DNA of 64,000 nucleotides from Muscardinus avellanarius (GCA_963383645.1 OY726558.1:180937634-181001633); one strand, 5' to 3'; positions 36,629 through 48,212 are shown, numbered from the stretch's first letter. Notes: generated by a model not told the origin, from the letters alone. Numbers and translations are program-made.

Positions 36629-36687
<59 letters not shown>
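36629..36687. repeat. (AT)16 followed by T27
   Basis: Simple-sequence expansion inside the inverted L1 arm. It is absent from the corresponding place in the L1 at 57.5 kb, so it arose after, or at, insertion. Confidence 0.9.
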
Positions 36688-37150
36688 GCCAGTACCACGT
36701 TGTTTTTATTACAATGGCTTTGTATTAGAGTTTAAAGTCAGGTATTGTGAGTCTTCCTGCATGGTTTTTGTTGCTGAGAACTAGTTTTGCTATTCTGTTT
36801 TTTCTTTTGTTGTTGTTCCAAATGAATTTAATGTCTGATGTTTTTATGTCTGTGAGGAATGATCTTGGTAATTTAATGGATATTATGTTGAATCTGTAGA
36901 TCACTTTTGGAAGTATGGTCATTTTCATGATATTTATTCTGCCTATCCATGAACATGGAAGATCTTTCCATCTTCTAAGATGTTCTTCAATTTATTTTTT
37001 CATTATTTTTATAATTTTCTTTGTAGAGGTCTTTTACCTCCTTGGTTAAGTTTATTTCTAAGTATTTTATTTTTTGTGGGAAATTCTGAGTGGAAATGTG
37101 TTCTGAATTTCTTTTTCAGTGGATTTATGGTTGGTGTATAGCAAAACTTC

Positions 37151-37153
<3 letters not shown>

Positions 37154-37198
<45 letters not shown>

Positions 37199-37375
37199 TG
37201 TGTGGTACTGGGGATGGAACCCTTCTACCTCTGGGATCCACTCCCAGACCTATTTTATATTTTTATTTGGCAACAAGGTGTCTTAAGCCAGTGAGGCTGG
37301 CTTCGAACATGCGTGATCCTACTGTCTCTGCCTCCCAAGTGCAGGGATTACAAGTGTGCACCACCATGCCCAGCT
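37154..37375 (-). mobile_element. SINE, B1-dID-like, young, with T44 tail
   Basis: A 44-base T run (37154-37197), then 'gtggtactggggatggaacc' and ending 'gcaccaccatgcccagct'. Target-site duplication AAACTTCTGATTTTTT (37144-37159) versus AAGCTTCTGATTTTTT (37376-37391), 15 of 16. The long homopolymer indicates recent insertion. It has the 'gtcttaagccagtgag' B1 variant also seen at 6.7 kb. Confidence 0.92.
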
Positions 37376-37628
37376 AAGCTTCTGATTTTTTAAGATTGAT
37401 TTTGTATCCAGACACTTTGCTGAATTGTTGATCAGTTCAATAAGCCTTTTGGTTGAGTTTGTTGGGTCTTCTAAGTAGAATTTCATGCCATCTGAAAATC
37501 ATGAAAGTTTGTTTTCCTATTTGTACTTCTTTCCTTTTCTTGCCTTATTGTTCTGGCTAGAATCTTAAGTACTATTTTGAAGAGAAGTAGTGATAATGGA
37601 CATTCTTGTCTTGTTCCTGTTTTCAGAG

Positions 37629-38944
37629 GGAATTTGGTTAACCATATGCAGAAAAATGGAAATAAATCCCACTTTCTCACCCTGCACAAGAGTCAATTCA
37701 AAATGAATCAAAGACTTGGAAATTAGATCAGAGTCTTTGAGGCTACTTGAAGAGGAAATAAGTCCAATAATGCAACACATAGGCACAGATAAAAACTTTC
37801 TCAACAAGACCACAAAGCCACAAGAAAATAAAAGGCTAATCAATAAGTGGGATTGCATGAAACTGAAGAGTTTCTGTATAGCAAAGAAAACTGTCAAGAA
37901 CCTAAATCCAGAGCCAACAAAATGGGAGATGATTTTTGCCACCTACTCATCTGATAGAATACTAATATGTAGAATAGAATATAGAGAATACAAGAAACTC
38001 AGCAGTAAGAAAACAAATAACCCAATCAAAAAATGGGCAAGTAAATTAAATAGAAACTTCATGAAAGAAGAAACTCAAATGGTCAATAAATGCATGAAAA
38101 AAAAAATGCTTAACATCATTGGCAATCAGAAAGATACAAAGCAAAACTACCTTGAGATTTCACCTAAATCCAACTAGAATGGCAATCATTCAAAACATAA
38201 ACAACAACAAATGCTTGAGAGGATGTGGAGAAGTAGAAAGTCTAACACATTGTTGGTGGGATTACAAATTAGTGCAAAAACTTTGAAAACTGTATGGAGG
38301 ATCCTCAGAAGAATGGGAATTATTCATTTACCATATGATCTCCAGCAATAAAACTTCTGGGAATCTACCCAAAAGAATGGAAACCAAACTACCAAACTAA
38401 ATGCATGTGTATCTATGTTCATAGCTGCACAATTCACCATTGCCAAACTATGGAACCAGCCAAGATGGCTATCAACAGATGAATGGATTACAAAACCATG
38501 GGATATGGACACAACGGAATTTTACTCATCCATAAAGAAAACACAGTTCTATAATTTATAGGGAACTAGATGGAACTGGAGGACATTATGCTCCATGAGA
38601 TTAGTCAGTCACAAAAACAAAGAAATATGATGTTTCTCTAATATGCAAAAGTTAGGGAGAAATGGGTAACAGGAGGAACTCTAGATGAAGGATATTCTAT
38701 AGAGGAACAAATAAGGTGACCTAACTCAGGGGATGGGAGGGGGGCAGAGGGAAACTCTCTAAAGCACATGATGTACTTAAACATAGCAAAGTCAATCAGT
38801 AAGCCAAGCATAGGAAGGAGGGAAGAAGGAATGGGGTAGGGATTCGGTAAGGGCTAATTGGGTAATTTGTGCATGTATGTATACACAAGTCTTTTATCCC
38901 ATTGAAATGTATGACTACAATGCACCAATAAAAAAAAAATTAAA
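37629..38944 (+). pseudogene. Sense arm of the L1: ORF2 C-terminus, 3' UTR, poly(A)
   Basis: A 153-codon open stretch (37716-38177) carries L1 ORF2 C-terminal features, e.g. WDCMKLKSFCIAKKTVKN and KWEMIFATYSSDRIL. Further on, 'cacattgttggtgggattac' and 'ggaggatcctcagaag' give the Trp-rich region. It is close in sequence to the copies at 45.5-46.9 kb and 57.7-58.9 kb. Confidence 0.88.
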
Positions 38945-39363
38945 AAAGATACAGTCCAAGATACTATTGAGTAGTTTATCAATAAAACAGAACAAAAATG
39001 GGCTCTAGAAAGTTTCAAAATAAATTCTACTCTCCTTTAATTTTAAGATATCAGGTACAATTTTCTACAGAGCTTAGTGTAAAAAGTACAAGTGAGGAAG
39101 ATCCAACAAATACTTTTTAGCTTACTGAAGCTTTTCTGCTTTAAAAAATATGTGCAGCATTATCACCTAAGTCCTTCAGATGATGCAACAATCAGAGTTT
39201 GAATCACAAAACTAAAACCAATGCAAGACTACAGGGAAGAAAAATAATGTATTACTATAGGAATCAGGGTTTATAAAATCTTGGGGTGTTCAAGCTTAAA
39301 AATAATTAAGGGTACTAAAAATGTCAGGAAATATACAAATGAAAGAACAGAGAAACAGATTTT

Positions 39364-39890
39364 TTAAAAAGTTCACAGTAGCAAAATTATGGAACCATCC
39401 TAAGTGTGCATCATTCAGATAAATGGATAATGAAAATGTGGTATAAACATAAAATAGAGTTTTACTCAGCCATAAAGAAGAAAAAACTTAATTCTCTGGA
39501 AGAAAGCAGCTGGAGTAATACACTAAGTGAATTCATCTAGTTGCAGAAAGTCAAGGGTCATATATTTTAAATGTGGAAACTAGAAAGAAAATAGGAAAAA
39601 AAAGGACTGTAGATAAATGAGGAGAGGTACCATTATAATAGTGATAAGACATTGGGAGAAGGAGCAAAGGAGCAAAGGAGGGGGAAAAGAAGAATTTTTT
39701 TAAAAGAAATAGCTAAAATATTGCTTTGTTTATATATGAAGTTGTCACTACCATCTCATTTATATATATAAAGTAGAAATGGGTTGGGATCCAGAGTCAC
39801 ACCAAGTGCTGTGTACATGTATGTTTGTATTACTTTGAACCTCACTATGATGTATACTTACAATGCATCAATAAAAATAGAAAAATAATA
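39364..39890 (+). mobile_element. LINE-1 3' end, second 3' UTR type
   Basis: 'aatggataatgaaaatgtgg', 'aagtcaagggtcatatattt', 'caccaagtgctgtgtacatg' and 'acaatgcatcaataaaaata' plus an A-rich tail. About 520 bp, 5'-truncated. Confidence 0.82.
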
Positions 39891-40944
39891 AACAAATAAA
39901 GATTCTAAATTCAAAAATTTACTTTAAAAGGAAGTGGTTTCTCAAAAGAACACCCAGAAAATCATGCATTTCTCTAGAATCTTTTTAAAAAATCCACACC
40001 TACTACTTCAAGTGGTGCCATAGAATGTGTAGAAACACAAAAGCACTCAACAAGAATTCTGTTAAATATCACATTATATCATGATATCCTTTACTCAAAC
40101 CTGTCTTCTGAAAACCATGTTGACTTGATGGTATAGCACAGCCACAAGCACTCAAATTTATATATTGGTATGTCAACACCAAATTGTGATGAGTTTGCAC
40201 ATCTGTCATGGTCCCTTTAAGGTTTAAGAGCACATATTCAGTTTTTTAGTACCCAGCTTCAATATAATGACTGTTAATTCTTAAATAGAGCATGGTCTTG
40301 TTGCAAAATATTTACCTGTAGCAGGCATTTAAAGCACCATGTTATCTGGTTAAATAATGGTAGGACACAGAATCTAACATGGAAGATGAGATCTGTTGCA
40401 AACTTACTAGTAATTGTGAAATAAGTCAGAGTAGTAAAGTATAGATTTAGTACAAACTTTTCTTAAAAATTCAGAAGCCTTCTCTATGTATGTGTTTCTT
40501 CTATCACTTCTATGACTAAATTATTATTTATCTCAAAGGGGAGGTATTGATTTGACTCATGCCAATGAACTTACAGCATCTTTACCTAGGAGAATTTGCC
40601 TTCCTTAATAATCATATATTTCTGAGTTTCTAGCATATCTTTGTCTTTCAAAAGATTATTGTATTTGCTAAATCTCACTCAAGAGGTCCAGTTGGAATGA
40701 TTTTGTTGATATAATAGAAAGGACTGGTGTCTGCTGAAACAGAGAGCTGAAAAGTTGATAAAATTCTGGATAAGACATTGAAACTTTGATTCTTTCTCTA
40801 AGCCCAGAAGACTAAATAATTGTTTGTTATATCTCCTTCACTGCTTGTACTTATTTTTCTATCTTCTACTGAAAATTTTAGCTGGTATTTTCTGCATGGT
40901 CTCCAAACAAAATTCTTTTAAGAGTCTTTTAAAAAATATATGAA
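39891..40944. other. Single-copy DNA
   Basis: Nothing recognised; no long open frame. Confidence 0.5.
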
Positions 40945-41213
40945 GAGTCGGGCATGGTGACACATGCTTTTTTTTTTTTTTTTTTTTTTTTTTGGTTACT
41001 GGGGATGGACCCCAGGAGTATTGTACTTCCGAGCTACACCCTCCGCCTTATATTTTTATTTTTGAAACAGGGTCTCATTTTTTGAAACAGGGTCTCATTG
41101 AGTTGGAAAGGGCCTCACTAAGTAGCTGTGGCTTGCTGGGAACCACAATCCTCCAGTCTCAGCCTCCCAAATGCTGGGATTACAAGTATGCACCACCATA
41201 CCTGAGACTGACT
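40945..41213 (-). mobile_element. SINE, B1-dID-like, with an inverted head and an internal 20-bp duplication
   Basis: The minus-strand SINE runs from the T28 tract (40970 on) to 41208. 'tttgaaacagggtctcattt' is repeated in tandem (41061-41080 and 41081-41099). To the left of the T run, 40945-40969 reads like a plus-strand SINE head ('gtcgggcatggtgacaca'), forming an inverted repeat with the element's right end. It may be the stump of an older SINE used as target. Confidence 0.85.
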
Positions 41214-42369
41214 GTGATCTTTTTGCTTTATGTTTCATTGTTTGTGGCATTATACTGTGAATGATAAATTGCTAATTACAAATCTGGTGTGGTGATGAAT
41301 AATTACATTTATCCATTTTTGGTTTAATTTTCTTCTAGCTATTAGGCTGTGAGAGATTTTTGTTGTTGTTATTTCCACCACTTTCATATTAGAGCATGTC
41401 TCCTACTTTACAATAAGCATGTTCTGAAAAGTAAAGATATAAAATTTATAGTAAGGAATTAATATCTATAGACACAGGTTGAATAAGCTTCAGAGACTGA
41501 ATGCTTCTTTGTAAGGAAATATTGAGAATTGATCTGAGAAAAAGTTAATCAGCACCAGCTATTAGTTAAACAAGAATGTATTTATATATACATATGACAT
41601 ATATATTCTTGTTAACTATATATGTCAAGCAATACATATATACATATAACTATATACATACAACTAATATATAATACAAGTAATATACATACAACTATAT
41701 ATGCATATAACTAATATATGTCAAACAATGTCAAAATTCCTAGAATAAATGGTGATTCTTTGGGAAAGCACCATTTTATGTAAAAGGCATCTTGGATGTG
41801 CAGGAATTCTCCAGAAGTACAGTGATAAATGGAATTAATAAAGAAAACAGTAGAAATCAAGTCCAAGAGAAACAAAAGAACATCACTGTCAAAAGTTTAT
41901 CAAGCCATACACACCAAAAATGCAGCTCACCATCTTTCTTCCATAAGTTCAAATAATACTGAAGAAAAATAAAAAATATTACTATATGAGAATAAAATGG
42001 CAGGCGACATGCACAGAGCTGTATCATAAAACCAAAAATAGATATAGTTTAATTGTAATTTAAATGATAATATATTATCTCTATCTCAAAGGTTCTTCCA
42101 GTTTATCCCCCCAAAAGCATTAGAAAATGCTAATGCAATAAATATCATGATGATGTTTTGGGTGATTATTTAAAAATATGTATAAATATACTTTTCCCAT
42201 TTATAAACTCAGGATATTTTTATTCATAACTTATTTACATTTAATTGACTTTATCATACACTTCTTGACTGCTACATGCTAATTATATGAACTATTATAC
42301 AATTATCTGATGTTATATTTGTTGCCATTTCTTTATGCAATAACAGTTTATGTTTCATTGTTTGTGGCA
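41214..42369. other. AT-rich DNA with simple repeats
   Basis: TA-rich array at about 41578-41735 with units like 'catacaactaatatata'. No gene. A 25-mer at 41227-41251 recurs at 42348-42372 (see findings). Confidence 0.5.
41578..41735. repeat. TA-rich imperfect tandem repeat
   Basis: Repeated 'acatataactatatacata' type units with 'gtcaa(g/a)caat' spacers at both ends. Confidence 0.7.
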
Positions 42370-42412
42370 TTTATTTATTTACTTACTTACTTACTTACTT
42401 ACATATGTACTT
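42370..42412. repeat. (TTAC/TTAT)n microsatellite
   Basis: Tetranucleotide run at the tail end of the adjacent antisense SINE; likely a degenerated poly(A) tail. Confidence 0.85.
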
Positions 42413-42423
42413 ATTTATGTTTT

Positions 42424-42620
42424 CTATGATACTGGGGATTGGACACAGGGGCATTCTATTGAACTACACTCCCAGGCCTTTTCACTTATGTGTGTTGAAA
42501 CAGGGTCTTCCTAGGTTGCTGAGAATCTTGCCATGTTGCTGAGACTGTCCTTAAACCTGTAATTCTATTGTCTCACCTTCCCAAGTACTGGAATTACAGG
42601 TTTTCTCCACCACACCTGAC
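42424..42620 (-). mobile_element. SINE, B1-dID-like
   Basis: 'gatactggggattggacaca', 'ggggcattctattgaactac', 'cacctgac' end. The B1 half has 'tgttgctgagactgtcctta'. Moderately diverged. Confidence 0.88.
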
Positions 42621-43509
42621 TCATTTTGTTCTATATTTTAACATTATGTATGTATACTTTAAAGCAATAACTGCTTCATTTGCAAATATATTTTCTCCTA
42701 GTAATTGTTATTTACCAAATTTAAATAATTTATTAATATGACCTTTATTTTGTTGATGAATATAAAAAATAGAATCCAGATTTTCCATTTACAGCTGGCC
42801 ACAAATTTGTTCTAACAACATTTTTCTGTGTTATACACAGATATTATTGCACAGTTTCTCAGAGGTCATCAACATAATTAACAGCTTATAAAACTCACTG
42901 TTGTTTTACTAAAATTAAATAATACTTTCTTCAAGAGAATTCAAGAAGAATATGACATTTCTCAGTAGAAGAAATTATAGGGCTTTTGAAATTAGTCCAT
43001 TTTTACCTCATATGTACTATAATTTATTCATGATGTTCTATATTATTCTTGTTGATTGATAGAAAAATGAAAGTAAAAATTAATAACATTAATAGTTAAA
43101 ATTATAGGTGTTTTTAACTTGAAGTTTAATATTTCAGCCTATGTATAACTGTAGTGCTATTGTATAAGTATACCTGTATGTTGTATATCTATTTTTGTAT
43201 GCATGTATATGTATAGGAGAAAGAGAGAAAGAGAGACAGAGAGAGACAGAGAGACAGAGAGAGACAGAGAGAAAGAGAGAGAGAGATCTTTGCATTCCCA
43301 TATTTCTGAGAAATATATTTGATATATTTACTACATTTATATTTGCAAATAGATGAAAATGCTTTTCAGAAATGGAGTACCATTAGGAAAATAAAATAAA
43401 ATTTGATTCTACATTTTGTGAATTAGCATATATGTCTTTAAAAATGTATACTATATACATATATATTGGCTAAAATACATGAGAAACGTTAAAAATTGAA
43501 ATGTTATAT
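42621..43509. other. AT-rich single-copy DNA with a GA-rich tract
   Basis: A polypurine (GAGAGACA)n tract at 43214-43287; otherwise nothing. Confidence 0.5.
43214..43287. repeat. (GAGACA/GAGAAA)n tract
   Basis: About 74 bp of GA-rich sequence with periodic C. Confidence 0.9.
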
Positions 43510-43640
43510 GTAATTTTTTCAACTTTTTACTGATACATTGTAGTCATACATCTTAATGGAGTGCAAAATAGTAGAGGCATACATGCACGCATTGACAAGC
43601 TAGCCCTTACTCAGTTCCCACCCCATTCCACTTAACCATT
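43510..43640 (-). mobile_element. LINE-1 3' UTR end, 5'-truncated
   Basis: 'tactgatacattgtagtcat', 'aggcatacatgcacgcattg'. About 130 bp of the common 3' end. Confidence 0.8.
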
Positions 43641-43702
43641 ATACTCATTTTAATTTCTTTTAAAGCAAAATAAATAAAATTATTTTAAAATAGGCTAGTA
43701 AA

Positions 43703-43911
43703 GGCCTGCATGGTGGCGCATGCTTGTAATTCCCACGGTTGGGAGGTGGAGACAGGAGGATCACTCAGGTTCTGAGCCAGCCGCGTGCCCTGCCTTAAGA
43801 GACCCTGTTTCCAAATTAAAAAAAAAAAAAAAAAAAGGTCTGGGAGTGTAGCCATGAGGTAGAAAGGTTTCCAGGAACCCCAGTACCACCAAAAAAAAAA
43901 AAAAAAAAAAA
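43703..43911 (+). mobile_element. SINE, B1-dID-like, 'ccttaagagaccc' subtype
   Basis: 'gcctgcatggtggcgcatgc', A18 linker at about 43819-43836, ID half 'ctgggagtgtagccatgagg', A tail. The flanks 'ggctagtaaa' and 'gactagtaat' suggest a short target-site duplication. Confidence 0.9.
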
Positions 43912-44505
43912 GACTAGTAATAAATTTTGGTTATTAAGCTTTGAGTACATTCTTTACCAAATATAACTTAATTTACATAGTATTTCATGTAGTTTTAAGT
44001 ATTTGATAACTTGTTGCTGTTATGTTTGGAGAGCTAAAGAAAAACTTTCTGATTTCTTACAAGTAAAAAGTCATCCTAAAATTAATTTTGTTTCAGTTTT
44101 TGATGCATACCTGTTTATAAGTATCCAATAATGATCATTTCCCCTTAAAATACTGTTTCTAAATTTTATTGTTTCATCTCTTGTGGTGAGGCTTAATTAC
44201 TATCATGTATGAGTTTGGAAGGGATTCATTATTCCAATATACAAAATATTTTTGTGTACATGGATTCCAGCAAGGTGTCCTTTGTTAATACTTATTCATA
44301 TTTTAAAGTTAATTCATTGTTTGAATATGTGATCACATGAACCAAGAAGTATTTGAACTACTCATGGTTTGCAGTTATATATTTTCTATGATTACCCTTT
44401 ATACAAGGAAACTACAGTATCACATTTACACTAACCTTCCATTTTTAACCAAATTTTAGGTCAATATTTCCAAAGTTGGTTTCAACAAAATTGCCAGATG
44501 TCTTT
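43912..44505. other. Single-copy DNA
   Basis: Nothing recognised. Confidence 0.5.
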
Positions 44506-44520
44506 AAAAAGTGGTTATAA

Positions 44521-44750
44521 GCTGGGCGTGGTGGCACACACTTGTAATCCCCGTTCTTGGGAGGCTGAGACAGGAGGATCGCACAGGTTCGAAGCCGGCC
44601 TCAGCTACTTAGTGAGGCTCTCAGCAACTTAGCGAGACCCTGTTTCCAAATAAAATATAAAAAAGGTCTGGGAGTATAGCCCGGAGGTAGAAAGCCTCTG
44701 GGTTCCACCCCTAGTACCACCAAAAAGTAAAAAAATAAAAATAAAAAATA
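44521..44750 (+). mobile_element. SINE, B1-dID-like, youngest-looking full-length copy
   Basis: The best-preserved copy in the window. Perfect 15-bp target-site duplication AAAAAGTGGTTATAA (44506-44520 and 44751-44765), with the site TT|AAAA typical of L1 endonuclease. The B1 half has box A-like GGCGTGGTGGC and box B-like GGTTCGAAGCC (44586-44596). The ID half has 'gtatagcccggaggtag' and 'gggttccaccc'. Tail (A3-6 T)n. CpGs are still present. Confidence 0.95.
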
Positions 44751-44765
44751 AAAAAGTGGTTATAA

Positions 44766-45130
44766 GGATTAAGATAAGCAGGGCATCCAGTACCACAAAA
44801 AATAAGACAAAAATAGGTAGAGATAAACATAAATAATATAAATAATTTACCCAGTGGTTGGGTAAGATATAGAGTGGGGACTTAAAGACATAGATTCATT
44901 TTTCTACTCAAATTCACTTAAGAATTTGGCCAGTTTCTAGAAAGCGTGAAAAAAATCATCACATTACCTGGGTCCATTACATTTTCTGATTCAAGTTCCT
45001 TGCACTTTTGATGGCAACAGGGAGCTTCTTAAAAACTCAGAGAAATTTAAAATATGGGATAACTTGGTCATATGTACAGATAGACACAAGACTATGGTAT
45101 GACAAGAAATTAAGTAGTTAATGAAAAAGT
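44766..45130. other. Single-copy DNA
   Basis: Nothing recognised. Confidence 0.5.
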
Positions 45131-45354
45131 TAAGATGTAGCCAGGCACAGTGGCATATGCCTGTAATACCAGTATTTGGGAGGCTGAGACAGGAAGATTG
45201 CAAATTCAAGAACAGCCTTAACAACATATAATGACAACCTAGCAAAATCCCATTTCACAAACAAAATAAATAAATGCACAAAAATGGCTGGGGATGTAGA
45301 TTTTAGGTGGAATGCCACTGAGTTCAATCCCCAGTAACAAAAAAAAAAAAAAAA
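45131..45354 (+). mobile_element. SINE, B1-dID-like, old
   Basis: 'agccaggcacagtggcatat', 'tgggaggctgagacaggaag', 'gttcaatccccagtaac', A17 tail. The open frames on minus through it (44991-45495) are accidental. Confidence 0.88.
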
Positions 45355-45529
45355 AGAGCTAAGATATATAATAGAAAATGATTGGAGACTGAAAGTAACT
45401 CTACATAATAAGAATTTGGATGACAATAGTATTAGAAAAGATAAAGCCAAAAAAGTAGAAAAAAACATAAATTTATGACATGAAGACTGTGCCAACCTGA
45501 TTATATATGCAATGTGTTCCTCCTGAATA

Positions 45530-46905
45530 ATTTTCTTTTAACATTTTTTGGTTGCATTGTTGTCATACATCTTAATAGTATACAAGATGGTGGAGGCATA
45601 CATGTACATATCACCCAATTAGCCCTTACCCAATTTAGGCCCAATTACCTCCCCTATCCTCTTTCTCATGTTTGGCTTAGTGGTTAACTTTGATATGTTT
45701 GTTAATAATAATGTACATCATGAACATTAGAGAATTTCCCTCTTTCCCCTTCTCATCTCAGGTCACCTTATTTGCTCATCTACAGTATCTCCTTCATTGT
45801 CTAGAGTTCCTTCTATGACCTGTTATTTTCCCTAGCTCTCACATTTTAAGAAGAACATCTAATTTCTTACTTTTTGTGACTGACTAATCTGGCTTAGCAT
45901 AATGTCCTCCAGTTTCATTCATTTCCCTGTAAATGATGTAATTGTTGTTTTCTTTATGACTGAGTAAAATTCAATTGTGTACATATTCCATAGTTTTGTA
46001 ATCTATTCATCTGTTAATGGACATCTTGACTGGTTCCATAGTTTGGCAATGGTGCATTCTGAAGCTATGAACATAGATATACATATATTAATTTGGTAGT
46101 TTGGTTTTCATTCTTTTGGGTAGATACCCAGAAGTGGTATTGCTGAAGTGAGCTTCAATGGTAAATTCATTTCCATTCTTCTGAGGATCCTCCATACAGT
46201 TTGCCAAAGTGGTTGCATTAATTTTCAATCTCACCAACAATGTATTAGAGTTTCTACTTCTCCACATATTTTCCAGGATTGTTGTTGTTTCTGTTTTGAA
46301 TGATTGCCATTCTAGTTGGAGTTAGGTGAAATCTCAGGGTAGTTTTGATTTGCATCTCTCTGATTGCTAATCATATTGGGCATTTTTATGCATTTATTGG
46401 CCATTTGAACTTCTTTTGTGAAGTGTCTATTTAGTTTCCTTGCCCATTTTTAATTGAGTTATTTGTTTTCTTAGTACTGAGTTTCTTGAGTTTTCTGTAT
46501 AGTTTAGATATCAGTCCTCTTCAAGAGGAGTAGGTGGTAAAAAACTTCTCCCATTCTGTTGGCTCTTGGTTGAGGTTCTTGATAGTTTCCTTTACTGTAC
46601 AGTAGCTCTTCAGTTTAATGCAATCCCACATATTGATCTGCCTTTTACTTTCTTGTGCCTTTGGGGACTTGTTGAGGTAGTTTTTACCTGTGCCTATATG
46701 TGGCAGTGTTGGACCTATGCCCTCTTCAAGTAGCCTCAAGATCTCTCATCTAATTTCTAAGTCTGTGATCCATCTTGAATTGACTCTTGTGCAGGATGAG
46801 AAAGTGGGTTTATTTCCATTTTTCTGCATATGGTTAACCAATTTTACCAACACCATTTTTTCAACAGGCTATACTTTTTTTAGTCTATATTTTTTGTCCT
46901 TGCAA
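45530..46905 (-). mobile_element. LINE-1 3' part (3' UTR and ORF2 C-terminal third), 5'-truncated
   Basis: The plus strand starts in the tail ('gcattgttgtcatacatctt'). It continues through the 3' UTR and the whole ORF2 C-terminal region to 'gttaaccaattttaccaaca'. An open minus stretch (46521-46739) reads RLLEEGIGPTLPHIGTGKNY and WDCIKLKSYC. It is homologous in detail to 37.6-38.9 kb and 57.7-58.9 kb. Stops interrupt the frame elsewhere. Confidence 0.9.
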
Positions 46906-48026
46906 AATTTTCTAAAGGGGAGAATATAGCATAATTGAATTTTAGTAAGAAAGGGGCAGGCTAAAACATTTGGGATCAAAGAGGTTAAAACATTTAACAT
47001 TTTTGCCATAAATATTTAACATAAAACATTTAACATTATTGCCATCACTGAGCAAATGATACTGATTGTGGTGCCCAGTCAATAGAGGTAAGGAGGTAGA
47101 TGTGATAGACTGGAGAGAAACCAGTATCAGTTGAACTTACCTGTACAGTGAGGGAGAAATAGCATCTAGCTGCAGATGCTGGGGCAATGGAAGCCAGAAT
47201 ATCTTCTAGTGCTCAGTGAGAAATGGTAGGTTTGGGAGAGGGGGGGATTAATTTAATGAGCCAGTGTTGCATTTTCAGAGTGTGGCTCTATAGGTATGAA
47301 AGTTCTCAGCTAAAACCCCTAGGCTTTGGAAGGGAAAATTTATGGGGAAAGTAAAATAAGGGCCAATGGATACAAAGTTTCAGTTAATAAAGTGACTTTC
47401 TATTTATTTGGAATAAGCTCTGGCATTCCTTTGCATGGCAAATGGACTATAAGTTGACAGTAATAAAATGCACATTTAAAAATAAATAAAATAGAGGACT
47501 TAAAATCTTCTAGCCACAAGAAAATGATGCATTTTTGAGGTTATGGGTATAGTATTTACTTTGTTTGATATTCCACTATATATGCATTCATTTAAATATC
47601 ATTTACCTCATACATGTTTGCAATTTAAAATAGGATAAAAGTAAAGAGCCAGGTAGTTTGTAGAGACAGATTTGTACTATGTTTATAAAGAGAATTATTT
47701 GATTCATATAGATACATTAAAGGGCTCATTGACAGTAGGTAACTTGAGAAGCAAAGGGATCAGAGAAAACCAACTTTTAGGCCAAAGATAGTGATAGTGG
47801 AAAAACAGAGAAGGCATCAGTATTGCATCTGGAACAAACCATAAAAAACTCATTCACCAAAGATACCAGCTGACAATTATCATTATGACAGTGACAATTA
47901 TCATTAAGATAAGTATTGATTTTCATCCAGAATATTATTAGTAACCTTAACTAAGGAACTCTTGATGAGGTCAAAACTAAAAATTTCAGACAGAAGTAGC
48001 TTGAAGAAAGATTGAGAAGGATTAAG
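46906..48026. other. Single-copy DNA
   Basis: No gene is seen. Short local duplications at 46986-47045 ('aaaacatttaacat..tgcca' twice) and 47871-47917 ('gacaattatcatta' twice). Confidence 0.5.
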
Positions 48027-48212
48027 AAATCAGACATAGTGGTACACTTTTATAATCCCAGTATATGGAAGGCTGAGACAGGAGGACGGTTAGTTTGAGG
48101 CCAGCCCCAACAATTTAGCAAGAACTTCTTACAACAAAAGAGAGTAGCTTAGGGGTAGAATGACTTGGATTCAATCCTTAGTACTGATCACCCCACCCCC
48201 CCAAAAAAAGTG
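48027..48212 (+). mobile_element. SINE, B1-dID-like, old
   Basis: 'catagtggtacacttttata', 'ggctgagacaggaggac', 'tagcttaggggtagaatgac'. The middle linker is shortened and the tail is C/A-rich. Confidence 0.82.

Larger units (their letters stand above)
36527..37628 (-). pseudogene. Inverted 5' arm of the L1: ORF2 reverse-transcriptase region
   Basis: The minus strand shows L1 ORF2p motifs: [18 protein letters not shown] and RQEKER (37520-37625), and [17 protein letters not shown] to IPDFKL (36725-36915). Stops and length changes break the frame. The segment is split by the SINE at 37154-37375. Confidence 0.85.
36513..38958 (+). mobile_element. LINE-1 insertion with 5' inversion (twin priming) and perfect target-site duplication
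   Basis: AAAGATACAGTCCA occurs at 36513-36526 and again at 38945-38958 (14 of 14). Between them 36527-37628 is L1 ORF2 in minus orientation, covering the reverse transcriptase thumb side. From 37629 the sequence is L1 in plus orientation, carrying on almost where the inverted part ends and running through the ORF2 C-terminus and 3' UTR ('caatgcaccaataaaaa') to a poly(A) tail at about 38930-38944. This arrangement is the hallmark of twin priming. A SINE (37154-37375) and an (AT)n/T run (36629-36687) lie in the inverted arm. Confidence 0.9.

Noticed and set aside
36575..36784. Frame with Ile-Tyr repeats and poly-Phe
   Set aside because: Translation of (AT)n and T27 inside the L1.
44521..44750. 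tRNA gene in the ID-like half of SINEs
   Set aside because: Only pol III box-like motifs remain; the cloverleaf is incomplete (dID form lacks the anticodon region), so these are SINE parts and not functional tRNA genes.
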